Shown here: piece by piece, positions 37,205-46,301 of the stretch | How positions within the stretch are numbered: position 1 is the stretch's first letter | Layout: each line of letters opens with the position of its first letter | NCBI RefSeq assembly: GCF_001010805.1 | Contig: NZ_CP011477.1 | Span: forward strand, 2,970,501-3,034,500 | Length of the DNA stretch: 64,000 bases | DNA from: Spongiibacter sp. IMCC21906 | GTDB taxonomy: Bacteria > Pseudomonadota > Gammaproteobacteria > Pseudomonadales > Spongiibacteraceae | Direction of reading: 5' to 3' | Program-made: the position numbers and the translations under genes | Notes under the pieces: model-generated | What the model saw: the letters and a program-made list of their open reading frames with translations, nothing else | Database searches by the model: none | Told to the model about the DNA's origin: nothing

Positions 37205-37924
37205 CTACCGAACTGGGTCGGCCAGAATTTCCTGAACAAAGGCGGGTAATTCAACACTGGCCAAACCATAACGTTTTTCCGCAAACAAAGACTCCGTTGC
37301 CGAAGGCTCCAAGTTAATTTCAACGGTGTCTGCACCAACGCTCCGGGCAACTTCCACAAAACCTGCTGCTGGGTAGACATTACCGGAGGTTCCCACCGAG
37401 ATAAAAAGCTCACAACCCTCCAGCGCCGCATAAATTTGGTTCATGTATAAGGGCATTTCGCCAAACCAGACCACATGGGGACGCAAGCTCTGACGCATGC
37501 CACAACAGGCGCAGCGGCTCTGCTCGTTAATATCGCCGTCAATTTCATATATGCGATCAGTATAAGCACAGCGCATTTTGAGCAGCTCACCATGCATATG
37601 AAGCACATTTCCAGAACCGGCTCGCTCGTGAAGATTATCAATGTTTTGGGTAACCAAAAGCAGATTGCCGTTTAACCGTGCCTCCAGCTCGGCAAGCGCT
37701 TTATGAGCAGGGTTAGGCGCCACCTCAAAGCCAAGCAATTGGCGACGACGACTATTATAAAATTGATGCACCAGCTCCGGGTTGGCGGCAAACCCTTCGG
37801 GCGTTGCCACATCTTCCACTCGATGCTCTTCCCAAAGGCCATCGCTGGCCCGAAAGGTTTTGATGCCAGACTCTGCAGAAATCCCGGCACCGGTTAACAC
37901 AACAATATTTTTGTACTGCGACAT
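37205..37924 (-). CDS. cobB: NAD-dependent protein deacylase, sirtuin CobB
   Basis: This 239-residue class III sirtuin shows [14 protein letters not shown] (12-25), [12 protein letters not shown] (about 92-103) and the catalytic histidine in HMHGEL. Tyr56 and Arg59 in FYNSRRR match the pair that lets E. coli CobB remove succinyl groups as well as acetyl groups. The zinc site is the reduced CobB form with a CACC motif. It probably reverses acylation of metabolic enzymes, which fits the many acyl-CoA genes around it. Confidence 0.92.
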   Translation of the reverse strand: MSQYKNIVVLTGAGISAESGIKTFRASDGLWEEHRVEDVATPEGFAANPELVHQFYNSRRRQLLGFEVAPNPAHKALAELEARLNGNLLLVTQNIDNLHERAGSGNVLHMHGELLKMRCAYTDRIYEIDGDINEQSRCACCGMRQSLRPHVVWFGEMPLYMNQIYAALEGCELFISVGTSGNVYPAAGFVEVARSVGADTVEINLEPSATESLFAEKRYGLASVELPAFVQEILADPVR

Positions 37925-37944
37925 AAAAGACCCTTTAGGCTTAC

Positions 37945-38388
37945 TTAAAACCAGGGCCGATTCCCGGTCACATACGTCTGTTCAAATTCGGCATCAGACT
38001 TAATGAGGTAAAGAATAAATTCCACAAACGCGATAATGCTAATAACAAGCGAGGGCAAACCCAGCAGCACAAACCCCAGCAAAAAAACCACCAACATAAT
38101 CACGCCTTGCTTGTTGTAGCCCAAATAAAATTTATGGGCTCCAAAGGCACCAAGAAAAAGGGCAAACAGAGCCGCAGCAACTTTTTTGGATGATGCAGTC
38201 GCTAGCGACAAATCGGGATATACACCTTGAGCCTTATCGCCTTCAACCACAAAATCCACGGCCACCCCTGCCCGTGCCGGGCTACCACCTTTCCACTCAG
38301 AAGCGTCAAAGTTATAGCGACCCCCGTCATTGCCAGAAATGACGCCCTGGGCCGTTTGTTCAGAAAAATCCAGTATCGTCCCTTTCAT
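37945..38388 (-). CDS. Cold-shock-like domain fused to TM2 membrane domain
   Basis: This 147-residue protein has an N-terminal OB-like part (about 1-58: [22 protein letters not shown], with the K/G-x-V-x-x-F pattern of cold-shock domains in a divergent form) followed by a TM2 domain (about 66-130) with [16 protein letters not shown] and two membrane helices. It is probably anchored in the inner membrane with the OB-like part in the cytoplasm. Role unknown. It lies 20 bases upstream of cobB on the same strand and may be cotranscribed with it. Confidence 0.75.
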   Translation of the reverse strand: MKGTILDFSEQTAQGVISGNDGGRYNFDASEWKGGSPARAGVAVDFVVEGDKAQGVYPDLSLATASSKKVAAALFALFLGAFGAHKFYLGYNKQGVIMLVVFLLGFVLLGLPSLVISIIAFVEFILYLIKSDAEFEQTYVTGNRPWF

Positions 38389-38458
38389 TTACATTGCATC
38401 CTGATGTTATTAACCCAGCACCGAGGGTAGCCCGGTGACAAAACCTTTTAAAGCCTGC

Positions 38459-38956
38459 TCACAGTTTCTTTTCCCAGAACAGAGCCTTCCCTGCAGCTGG
38501 ATCAAGGGCATAATCAGTAAAACCAAATCGCCGATAGGCCTGCTGGGCTATGTGGTTTTCTGACAACACCTCTAAGGTGAGCTTGCAATATCCTGTCGCG
38601 ACAGCCCGCTCTTCCAAGCTGGCCAGTAAGCGTTGAGCCAGACCACGACCACGTAACCCAGGCAACACAATCACATCATGGATATTAAATAACGGCTTAC
38701 ACTGAAAAGTAGAAAAACCAGTAAAGGCTGTAAGCAAAGCCACGCCTCGGTCACCCTCCATTGCCAGTAAAGTGATTGCGCCAGGGATTTTTGCCAACTC
38801 GCTGCAGAGCGTATCCCGCACCGCATCGGACAGGGCCTGACCGCCTCCCATTGGGTCTTTCGCGTAGCAGTCCATAAGACCAACTATGGCTTTGCAATGC
38901 ACCGCATTATGATAGTCAGCACGAATAATTGAAAAAGCATTTATATTACTGATCAA
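38459..38956 (-). CDS. GNAT-family N-acetyltransferase
   Basis: This 165-residue protein has the GNAT acetyl-CoA site: the beta-4 VIVLPGLRGRGLAQRLLASLEE block (about 101-121, R/Q-x-x-G-x-G/A) and a C-terminal LSENHIAQQAYRRFGF typical of the fold. The substrate is unknown. The start is TTG at 38956, supported by AGAGGA 7 bases before it; no ATG occurs before the core domain. Confidence 0.85.
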   Translation of the reverse strand: MISNINAFSIIRADYHNAVHCKAIVGLMDCYAKDPMGGGQALSDAVRDTLCSELAKIPGAITLLAMEGDRGVALLTAFTGFSTFQCKPLFNIHDVIVLPGLRGRGLAQRLLASLEERAVATGYCKLTLEVLSENHIAQQAYRRFGFTDYALDPAAGKALFWEKKL

Positions 38957-39173
38957 AACTTAATCCTCTACCCCTGTTTCTATCTCTTACACTTCTCGAC
39001 ATATCCATCCCCCTCAATATTTGCGCCCCGCCATCACATGCCTACCCTGTCACATAACAGGGAATTGACCGAGCTGACAGCAGCAAAACCGTCTCAGCTG
39101 ACATAGGCGGGCAATATTAGAAGCACGTATACTTTGGATGTGAGATATGAATACATAATCCGAGATAATAACA

Positions 39174-40976
39174 ATGCCTAACGCACGCTTTTCCTTATTT
39201 GCCACGACTCTTTTTGCAGTCCTGCTCACTGCCTGCGGTGGAAGCTCCAGCTCCGGTGGCAGTAACGCGCCCGACCAAGAGGAAAATACGAGCTTGCAGC
39301 ACCAAAACGGCAGCGGCACCGCCGAAAACAAAAACCACTTTGATCAAATCATTCCCGCCGCAGATGGCGAGGATATTGCCTTTAGCGTATTTGTGCCAGA
39401 CAACCCCAGCGGCAAGGCTGTGCCCCTCGTTATTCACAGCCACGGTTTTGGTTTGTCTCGAATCAAAGATTTCGAAAACCAAGACCCGGTACAAGGCTTT
39501 ACCAGTAGCGATGTCTCTGGCGATGTTGCGGGGCGGTCTTGGTTGGAAGAAGGCTATTACGTCATTAGCTTTGACCAGCGCGGCTTTGGCGACAGCGGGG
39601 GTGACATTACGGTGATGGATCCCGACTTAGATTGCGATAACGTTTCCCGTATTATCGACTGGGCCGAGGCCAATTTGAGTAACCTGGGTTATCGCGACAG
39701 TGATCCCGCAATTGGCGCCATTGGCCTGTCTTATGGCGGCGGCTTTCAAACGGTATGCTCCAGCGTCGACACGCGCTTTGACGCGCTGGTGCCCATGGCA
39801 ACCTGGAGTCACCTGCCCTATAGCCTTTATCCAGGCAATACCCCCAAAAATATTTGGCTAGACCTGCTTGCGGTGGCTTCCATGGGCAACCTCGCTCCGT
39901 ATCTAAACCAAGCGCTGCTTGAAGCAACCACCACTGGCGATATCAATGACGATGCCATTACTAAATTAGCCGGGCATAGCCCACGCTCATTCTGTCAAGG
40001 CGAGATGGGGCGCAGCTCATCCAGCGCCGACGCATTATTTATTCAAGGCAGTCACGATGTGTTATTCAATATTAACGAGGCTGTCGAAAACTACGAATGC
40101 TGGAAAGCGCAAGGACTGGACACTCACCTATTAATACAGCGCGACGGTCACATTCTGCCGGGATTGCAAACCGCTGGTGATCAAATTTTATTTGGCACCG
40201 ACGCCACCTTGTACTGCAATGGCGACAGCTTCGATACCCGCGACGTGGCAATGGACTTTTTACGCAGCAAACTCAGTGGCGACGCCGCCACCTTTGCCCT
40301 ACCCGATATCTGTTTTAGCTTGGCAAGTGAACAAAGCGGCCAGACCTTTAACGAGGTGCCCCGTGGCGGCGAAATCATGACGCTACCGTCATCTCAGGTT
40401 ATTCCCGGTGGCTTGAACAGCCTCGTCACATTATTACAGAACCTGCCGCTGGATACGCTCCTCACCACCTTGCAAACCCTGCCACCCCAAGTCCTGAGCC
40501 TGCTCCAACAGGTATTGGCTGGCTTAGCTGATCCCGCCTCGCTGGCTGACTCCGCCGGGGATATCGTGAACCTGCTGCCCGCTGACTTACTTCGTCAGCT
40601 CACCGCCCCACCCCAGTTTATTCCGCTGCAAACCATTGCCACCCCATCAACGTTGGCGGGTATTCCCTTGGCATCACTTGAGCTCAGTGGTGGCAACGGC
40701 GATGGCAACACCTTGTATGTCGGTTTAGGCCGCATTGCCGCCAGCGGCAGCGATGCAGTTTTGATTAATGATCAAGTATTGCCAGTAACAGGCACCGGTA
40801 CAAAATTACTGGAAATGAATGGCGTTTCTCAACAACTGGAAGTGGGTGACGAACTTGGACTCATTGTTTACGGCTTTCACCCTTACTTCATCCACGGCGC
40901 CTCGTTGGCTCAACCGCCTTTACCCCTGGAAGTGAATGGTGAAATTGATATTCCGATTGCCCAAGGCAATCAATAA
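39174..40976 (+). CDS. Alpha/beta-hydrolase lipoprotein
   Basis: This 600-residue predicted lipoprotein has a signal of about 20 residues with a lipobox LLTAC (Cys21), then a Ser/Gly linker. The catalytic domain (about 55-375) has HSHGFGLS, SFDQRGFGDSGG, and the nucleophile elbow GLSYGGG with Ser186; SHDVLFN and a late HILPG supply likely Asp and His. The C-terminal 200 residues hold a leucine-rich helical stretch (about 405-470) and a beta-rich end similar to the lid/jelly-roll part of X-Pro peptidase/CocE-type acylases. It is probably an esterase facing the periplasm or the outside. Substrate unknown. Confidence 0.8.
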   Translation: MPNARFSLFATTLFAVLLTACGGSSSSGGSNAPDQEENTSLQHQNGSGTAENKNHFDQIIPAADGEDIAFSVFVPDNPSGKAVPLVIHSHGFGLSRIKDFENQDPVQGFTSSDVSGDVAGRSWLEEGYYVISFDQRGFGDSGGDITVMDPDLDCDNVSRIIDWAEANLSNLGYRDSDPAIGAIGLSYGGGFQTVCSSVDTRFDALVPMATWSHLPYSLYPGNTPKNIWLDLLAVASMGNLAPYLNQALLEATTTGDINDDAITKLAGHSPRSFCQGEMGRSSSSADALFIQGSHDVLFNINEAVENYECWKAQGLDTHLLIQRDGHILPGLQTAGDQILFGTDATLYCNGDSFDTRDVAMDFLRSKLSGDAATFALPDICFSLASEQSGQTFNEVPRGGEIMTLPSSQVIPGGLNSLVTLLQNLPLDTLLTTLQTLPPQVLSLLQQVLAGLADPASLADSAGDIVNLLPADLLRQLTAPPQFIPLQTIATPSTLAGIPLASLELSGGNGDGNTLYVGLGRIAASGSDAVLINDQVLPVTGTGTKLLEMNGVSQQLEVGDELGLIVYGFHPYFIHGASLAQPPLPLEVNGEIDIPIAQGNQ

Positions 40977-41019
40977 GCAGGGCCTTGCTCCCTGCTATAC
41001 CAAGACCAACTCAATATCT

Positions 41020-41208
41020 TTAATAAACGCCAGCAACCCATGCCAATATCAAGCTGGTGCCAGTAAGCGCTGAAACCATAATGGCCAGAATAAAGAGCAG
41101 TTTTAACGGCCGAAACGGTTTGCGTTCGGTTTCGTTGTAACCGCTTTTTAAAAACTGATCGACCCGGGCCTGATCTTCTGGATAGAGTTTGTTGTGCTCG
41201 TTTTCCAT
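41020..41208 (-). CDS. DUF3094 small membrane protein
   Basis: This 62-residue protein matches the DUF3094 pattern: L-x-PEDQARVDQFLKSGYNETERKPFRPLKLL followed by one membrane helix (about 40-58). Such proteins are common in Pseudomonas and relatives, and their role is unknown. GAGGTGAT lies 7 bases before the ATG. The longer overlapping frame on this strand is not coding. Confidence 0.82.
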   Translation of the reverse strand: MENEHNKLYPEDQARVDQFLKSGYNETERKPFRPLKLLFILAIMVSALTGTSLILAWVAGVY

Positions 41209-41374
41209 TTAATATCACCTCAATATTCGCCCCGCCATTATAACGCATTGGCAGCGAAGACGGCGTAAATTTCAATTATTGAGGCCTCGGCGAAAGGGAG
41301 CAAGCTGCTTGATAAGCGGCTTCAGCAGAACACCCCCACCGCCAAGGACGCCGCGGGGGAGTCTGTATTTGCGA

Positions 41375-43171
41375 TCAGCCTTGAATAAAAGCGTCGGCGG
41401 GAATAGCCATCAGACTACCGCTGCCATTGCGAATAGACTCGCTTAACCCCGTGGCTTGTGGCAACAAATGCTGCACAAAGAAACGGGCGGTATGCAGTTT
41501 GGATTGATCAAAGGCTTCGCCTTGCTGGCTGTCACCGCTTAAAACCGTTTTGCACTGCAAGGCCCACATATAGGCGTATAACGTTAAGCCCATAACATTC
41601 AGATACTCCACCGACGCAGCACCCACCGCATTAGCATCCCCGGCCGAAGCTTGCTCCAGCACATAGTCGGTGACGGATTCCAGATTATCCGCGGCAGCGA
41701 GCATAGGCTGTAAAAACTCATCCAACCCCGCCACGCTGTCGTTCTCCGCCGCAAAACCCCGGATGTCGGCCAACAGGGGTGTCAAGTATTTGCCACCATT
41801 GCTGGCAATTTTACGACCCATTAAATCCAGCGCCTGAATACCATTGGTGCCTTCGTAAATTTGGCTGATGCGAACATCTCTTACCAGCTGCTCCATGCCC
41901 CACTCTTTGACATAGCCATGGCCACCAAAGATTTGTTGACCCAGCACGGTGCCTTCAAAACCTTTATCGGTAAGAAATGCTTTGGCCACTGGCGTTAGCA
42001 ATTCCACCAACGCCGCCCCCTTGGCCTGCTGTTCGCCACTGGCATATTTCGCGGTATCCAGCTGTTTACCCACATACACAGCAAAGGCACGACCCGCTTC
42101 AACATACGCTTTTTGAGTTAACAACATACGCCGCACATCGGGATGAACCACCAAGGGATCGGCAGCCGCATCTGGGTTTTGCACACCACTGGGCGAGCGG
42201 CTCTGGGTGCGATCAAGGGCATATTCAGCAGACCACTGATACGCCGTCTGAGCAGCACTCAAACCTTGTATACCCACCGATAAGCGCTCGTAGTTCATCA
42301 TGGTAAACATGGCCTGAAGGCCCCGGTTCACTTCCCCTACGAGATAGCCCCGGGCGCCATCAAAATTCAGTACGCAGGTGGCCGAGGCATTAATTCCCAT
42401 TTTGTGTTCAATGCTGCCACAAGTCACCCCGTTGGCATCACCCAGACTGCCGTCGTCGTTCACTTGAATTTTTGGCACCAGAAATAAGGAAATACCTTTT
42501 GAGCCCGCGGGAGCATCTGGCAACTTGGCCAACACCAAATGGATAATATTTTCCGTCAGGTCTTGGTCACCACCTGTAATAAAAATTTTGGTCCCACTGA
42601 CGGCATAACTGCCGTCGGCTTGGGGCTCGGCCTTGGTTCTGATCATGCCTAGATCGGTACCGGCATGGGCCTCGGTTAAACACATCGCCCCCGCCCATTT
42701 GCCGCTATACATATTCGGCAAATATTTATCTTTCAGGGCTTGGCTGGCGTGGTTCGCTATCGCCAACGCTGCGCCAGAGGTCAAAGTTAAATACAAACCC
42801 ATGGCAATATTGGCGGAATAGAGCATCTCCTCAAACAACAGAATCAGCATTTTGGGCATATTCTGAGCGCCGTATTGCTCCTCGCCTGACAGACCGCCCC
42901 AACCGCCTTCGGCCAGTTGCTTAAACGCTTCTGGATAACCTGCCGGAGTGGTCACCACGCCATCGTTCCACTTAACCCCTTCGGCATCGCCGCTTTGACT
43001 CAGTGGTGCGATTAGCCCTTCGTTGATTTTGGCGCTCTCTTCCAAAATCGCATCCGCTAATTCGCGATTGACATCGCCAAGCGCAGCAAATTCTTGCCAA
43101 AATTCTTCCGCCTTGAATACCTCATGCAATACAAACTGCATGTCACGTAACGGTGCTTTGTAATCAGGCAT
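41375..43171 (-). CDS. Acyl-CoA dehydrogenase, DmdC/FadE 600-residue type
   Basis: This 598-residue enzyme starts MPDYKAPLRDMQFVLHEV, a hallmark of the large acyl-CoA dehydrogenases that include DmdC and the Pseudomonas PA0506-0508 group. CLTEAHAGTDLGMIRTKA (about 163-180), GTKIFITGGD, and the C-terminal QIFGGHGYVKEWGMEQLVRD with IYEGTNGIQ (catalytic Glu) are present, plus the extra C-terminal domain. It probably oxidises medium- or long-chain acyl-CoA. It is a paralogue of the next gene upstream and is separated from it by a terminator. GGAGG lies before the ATG. Confidence 0.92.
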   Translation of the reverse strand: MPDYKAPLRDMQFVLHEVFKAEEFWQEFAALGDVNRELADAILEESAKINEGLIAPLSQSGDAEGVKWNDGVVTTPAGYPEAFKQLAEGGWGGLSGEEQYGAQNMPKMLILLFEEMLYSANIAMGLYLTLTSGAALAIANHASQALKDKYLPNMYSGKWAGAMCLTEAHAGTDLGMIRTKAEPQADGSYAVSGTKIFITGGDQDLTENIIHLVLAKLPDAPAGSKGISLFLVPKIQVNDDGSLGDANGVTCGSIEHKMGINASATCVLNFDGARGYLVGEVNRGLQAMFTMMNYERLSVGIQGLSAAQTAYQWSAEYALDRTQSRSPSGVQNPDAAADPLVVHPDVRRMLLTQKAYVEAGRAFAVYVGKQLDTAKYASGEQQAKGAALVELLTPVAKAFLTDKGFEGTVLGQQIFGGHGYVKEWGMEQLVRDVRISQIYEGTNGIQALDLMGRKIASNGGKYLTPLLADIRGFAAENDSVAGLDEFLQPMLAAADNLESVTDYVLEQASAGDANAVGAASVEYLNVMGLTLYAYMWALQCKTVLSGDSQQGEAFDQSKLHTARFFVQHLLPQATGLSESIRNGSGSLMAIPADAFIQG

Positions 43172-43206
43172 GGTGCCTCCAGATATCCGGGTAAAAATAG
43201 TGTAGA

Positions 43207-43232
43207 AAAAAATCCGGCATTAGCTGCCGGAT
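43207..43232 (-). terminator. Rho-independent terminator between paralogous acyl-CoA dehydrogenase genes
   Basis: On the minus strand ATCCGGC pairs with GCCGGAT (43226-43232 with 43212-43218) around a short loop and is followed by a run of T. It ends the transcript of the upstream paralogue (43252-45039). The downstream paralogue must have its own promoter in the remaining gap or depend on read-through. Confidence 0.8.
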
Positions 43233-43251
43233 AAAGTCCCAACTCTTAGCT

Positions 43252-45039
43252 TTAAAACACAAAGGCTTCTTCAGGTATCGCCATCAAACTATCTGCTCCA
43301 TTGAGCATAGCTAATTTGTGAGATTCTGTACGCGGCAACAAGCGTTGGAAATAAAACTGCGCCGTTTGTACCTTGGTTTTAAAGAAGGCGTCATCTCTGT
43401 TTTCGTCCAGGGCCACCGCCGCCATTCTGGCCCACATAAAGCCCAGCGCGATGTAACCCGAATACATCAGGTAATCTACCGACGCGGCGCCAACTTCATC
43501 CGGGTTTTGCATGGCCTTTTCACCTAGCTTTGCAGTGACCTCACCCCATTCCTGGTTCAGCTTCGCCAAGGGAGTCACAAACTCGGCCATCTCTGGACGA
43601 TGCGCCTGCGACTGACAAAACTTATGAATGATTTTAGTAAATGCCTGTAGCTGCTTACCACCGCTGCCCATTACCTTACGGCCTAACAGGTCCAGTGCCT
43701 GAATGCCGGTAGTGCCTTCGTACAACGTCGAGATACGCAAGTCCCGAACAATCTGCTCCATACCCCACTCGGCAATATAACCGTGACCGCCATAGACCTG
43801 CATACCGTAATTAGCAGATTCCAAACCCGTTTCAGTCACAAAGGCCTTGGCTATTGGGGTCAGTAATTCAGACAGATTTTCGGCATTGCTTCTGGCATCT
43901 TCATCGTCAGAGAAGTACGACACATCAATCAACTGCGCAGCCCAATAAATAAACGCTCGGCTACCTTCGGCCAAGGCTTTTTGAGTAAGCAACATGCGCC
44001 GCACATCAGGGTGAACAATCAAAGCATCGGCTGGGCCATCTGGATTTTTCGGGCCGGTCAGCGACCGCATTTGCAAACGCTCGCGGGCATAGGTCAGTGC
44101 ACCTTGAAATGCCAGCTCACCCGACGCCAAACCCTGCAAGGCAGTACCAAGACGAGCGGAGTTCATCATATGAAACATGGCATTCAGGCCACGGTTTTCT
44201 TCGCCCACCAAAAAGCCGGTAGCGCCATCAAAGTTCATTACGCAGGTTGCGGAGGCTTTAATCCCCATCTTGTGTTCGATGCTGCCACAATGCACACCAT
44301 TGCGTTCGCCCACATCACCCTTGCTGTCCGGCACAAATTTAGGCACCAAAAACAGGGAAATACCTTTGGTCCCCATAGGGGCGCCTTCGACTCGGGCCAA
44401 CACCAAATGGATAATGTTCTCCATCATGTCGTGTTCACCACCCGAGATAAAAATCTTGGTACCAGTGATGCGATAGCTACCGTCAGCTTGGGTTTCTGCT
44501 TTGGTACGCAAAATACCCAAGTCCGAGCCACAATGCGGCTCAGTCAAACACATGGTGCCACCCCAGGTGCCATCCACCATTTTTGGCAAATACGCTTGCT
44601 GCAGAGACTCATCCGCATAGTTTTCCAGCAGCCTTGCTGCCGACTGGGACAACCCCGTGTACATACCCCAAGACCAGTTAGCAGAGCTCACCATCTCGCT
44701 CATCACCAAGCCTAAAGAGTTTGGCAAGCCTTGACCGCCAAACGCCGTGCTGGCGGTCATAGAAGGCCAGCCACCTTCGGCATATTGTTGGTAGGCTTCT
44801 TTAAAGCCTTTGGGCGTAGTCACGCCGTCTTCGCTCCAGGTACAACCTTCTTGATCGCCGGTCTGGTTCAACGGTGACAATACGTTTTCAGAAAACTTGG
44901 CGCCTTCATCAATAATGGCGTCGAGTAAGTCTTCACTCACTTCTTCACGCTTGGCCAGGTTTGCATAGTGGTCGTTGCAGTTCAGCACATTTTTAAGAAC
45001 GAAGTGGATATCGCGTAATGGAGCTTTGTATTGCGGCAT
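43252..45039 (-). CDS. Acyl-CoA dehydrogenase, DmdC/FadE 600-residue type
   Basis: This 595-residue paralogue of the neighbouring dehydrogenase begins MPQYKAPLRDIHFVLKNVLN. Motifs are CLTEPHCGSDLGILRTKA, GTKIFISGGEHDMMENIIH, QVYGGHGYIAEWGMEQIVRD and LYEGTTGIQ with the catalytic glutamate. The ATG at 45039 has AGAGGA 8 bases upstream and matches the family start; 20 extra codons above it are spurious. A good extended -10 promoter and a palindrome precede it. Substrate chain length cannot be told. Confidence 0.92.
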   Translation of the reverse strand: MPQYKAPLRDIHFVLKNVLNCNDHYANLAKREEVSEDLLDAIIDEGAKFSENVLSPLNQTGDQEGCTWSEDGVTTPKGFKEAYQQYAEGGWPSMTASTAFGGQGLPNSLGLVMSEMVSSANWSWGMYTGLSQSAARLLENYADESLQQAYLPKMVDGTWGGTMCLTEPHCGSDLGILRTKAETQADGSYRITGTKIFISGGEHDMMENIIHLVLARVEGAPMGTKGISLFLVPKFVPDSKGDVGERNGVHCGSIEHKMGIKASATCVMNFDGATGFLVGEENRGLNAMFHMMNSARLGTALQGLASGELAFQGALTYARERLQMRSLTGPKNPDGPADALIVHPDVRRMLLTQKALAEGSRAFIYWAAQLIDVSYFSDDEDARSNAENLSELLTPIAKAFVTETGLESANYGMQVYGGHGYIAEWGMEQIVRDLRISTLYEGTTGIQALDLLGRKVMGSGGKQLQAFTKIIHKFCQSQAHRPEMAEFVTPLAKLNQEWGEVTAKLGEKAMQNPDEVGAASVDYLMYSGYIALGFMWARMAAVALDENRDDAFFKTKVQTAQFYFQRLLPRTESHKLAMLNGADSLMAIPEEAFVF

Positions 45040-45076
45040 GATAAATCCTCTTTCCAAAAGCGGCCGATGTCCTCGA

Positions 45077-45125
45077 CCGTCAATGTTGACGGTGAACACT
45101 ATAACAGGGAATTTACGCCTGACAA
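45077..45125 (-). promoter_or_regulatory. Promoter and palindromic operator of the acyl-CoA dehydrogenase gene
   Basis: On the minus strand TTGTCA (45120-45125) and TATAGT (45098-45103) are 16 bases apart, and the -10 is extended (TG one base before it). Directly downstream, around the expected transcription start, CCGTCAA-TG-TTGACGG at 45077-45092 is a perfect 7+2+7 inverted repeat. A repressor bound there would block the promoter. The regulator is not identified. Confidence 0.6.
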
Positions 45126-45262
45126 GACTGTATGGATCATTTTTTATGTCACTTGAGTCAATTCAAAGCCGCCAATGATTAGGAAACATCAGCGGCAAAG
45201 GCAGGTCCCAATACCACGTACCCTCATCCTCAACCCCACGTTAGCAGCAGAGTAAGGACACG

Positions 45263-46297
45263 ATGAACAAATCACTTAACACCACCCGAACCGTGCTAAT
45301 TCTGCTGATTGGCGTTTTTATCATTGCCAGGCTGGCCCTGCCCGAGTATGCAAAACATGTTATCAATCAACAGCTTGGAAATTTAAAAGAGTATCGTGGC
45401 CACGTAGAAGATGTGAGTTTGGCCATCTGGCGAGGCGCTTATTCAGTGCAGGGTGTGATGATTGAAAAACGGGACGGCCATGCCCAGGCACCGCTTTTTA
45501 TCAGCAATGAAATCGACTTCTCCCTCGACTGGTCATCACTACTGCATGGCGAAGTCCTTGCCGATATCCGCTTTGTCGGCCCGGAAATTAATTTTGTTGA
45601 CCAGAAAAAAGACGGCGACCAGACCGGTAAAGATCAGGATTGGCGAGAAGTGGTAAAAAGCCTGGTACCCATCACCATCAACACCTTTCAAATTCAAAGC
45701 GGCGCCATTCATTTCCGCAATTTCGCGTCATCACCACCGGTTAATTTACAACTCTCCGAGCTGGATATCGTCGTCAGCAATCTGACCAATGCCGACCGCG
45801 GCAAAAAAGCACAACAAGCGCGAATCGATGGCAGCGGCAAAATGCTAGATCACGCGCCGTTTGAGGTTTACGGTATTCTCGACCCCTTGGGAAATCTGGA
45901 AAATTTTGATATCAATCTGCGGATCAGTGATATCGATTTGCGCCGCGCCAATACCTTGACCAAAGCCTACGCCAATTTCGATTTTCAATCCGGTCATGGC
46001 GATTTTGTTATGGAATTGCGGGCGCGGGACGGCAACCTCAGCGGCTACGCAAAGCCCCTGCTCAACGACGTGGATATTATCGACTGGGAAGAAGCTAAAG
46101 AATTAAGCGCACCGTGGGAGGGTTTTGTCGCTGCGGTAAGCTGGCTGCTAAGCAATCACGACAAAGAGCGCATCGCCAGCAAAATTGAAATAAAAGGCGA
46201 GCTACAGCAACAAGACGTTAGCACCTGGCAAGCCTTTACATCCATACTGCGAAACGCATTTATCCAAGCCTACGAAGCGCGGTTCGACAATAGCTAA
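45263..46297 (+). CDS. DUF748/AsmA-like envelope protein
   Basis: This 344-residue protein has one N-terminal membrane helix (about 9-27), and the rest resembles DUF748 proteins: LPEYAKHVINQQL, the GAYSVQGVMIEK block and IDFSLDWSSLLHGEVLADI. DUF748 belongs to the AsmA-like group, long periplasmic beta proteins implicated in envelope lipid movement. This member is short, about a third of the large ones. It diverges from the acyl-CoA dehydrogenase gene. AAGGA lies just before the ATG. Confidence 0.75.
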   Translation: MNKSLNTTRTVLILLIGVFIIARLALPEYAKHVINQQLGNLKEYRGHVEDVSLAIWRGAYSVQGVMIEKRDGHAQAPLFISNEIDFSLDWSSLLHGEVLADIRFVGPEINFVDQKKDGDQTGKDQDWREVVKSLVPITINTFQIQSGAIHFRNFASSPPVNLQLSELDIVVSNLTNADRGKKAQQARIDGSGKMLDHAPFEVYGILDPLGNLENFDINLRISDIDLRRANTLTKAYANFDFQSGHGDFVMELRARDGNLSGYAKPLLNDVDIIDWEEAKELSAPWEGFVAAVSWLLSNHDKERIASKIEIKGELQQQDVSTWQAFTSILRNAFIQAYEARFDNS

Positions 46298-46301
46298 GTG
46301 A

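Noticed and set aside
41330-41357. C-rich and G-rich runs after the acyl-CoA dehydrogenase gene as a terminator
   Set aside because: The stem is only five C/G pairs with a long loop and no T tract on the coding strand.
43981-44715. 244-residue plus-strand frame opposite an acyl-CoA dehydrogenase gene
   Set aside because: His/Gln-rich, no known motifs, and it covers the most conserved part of the real gene on the other strand.
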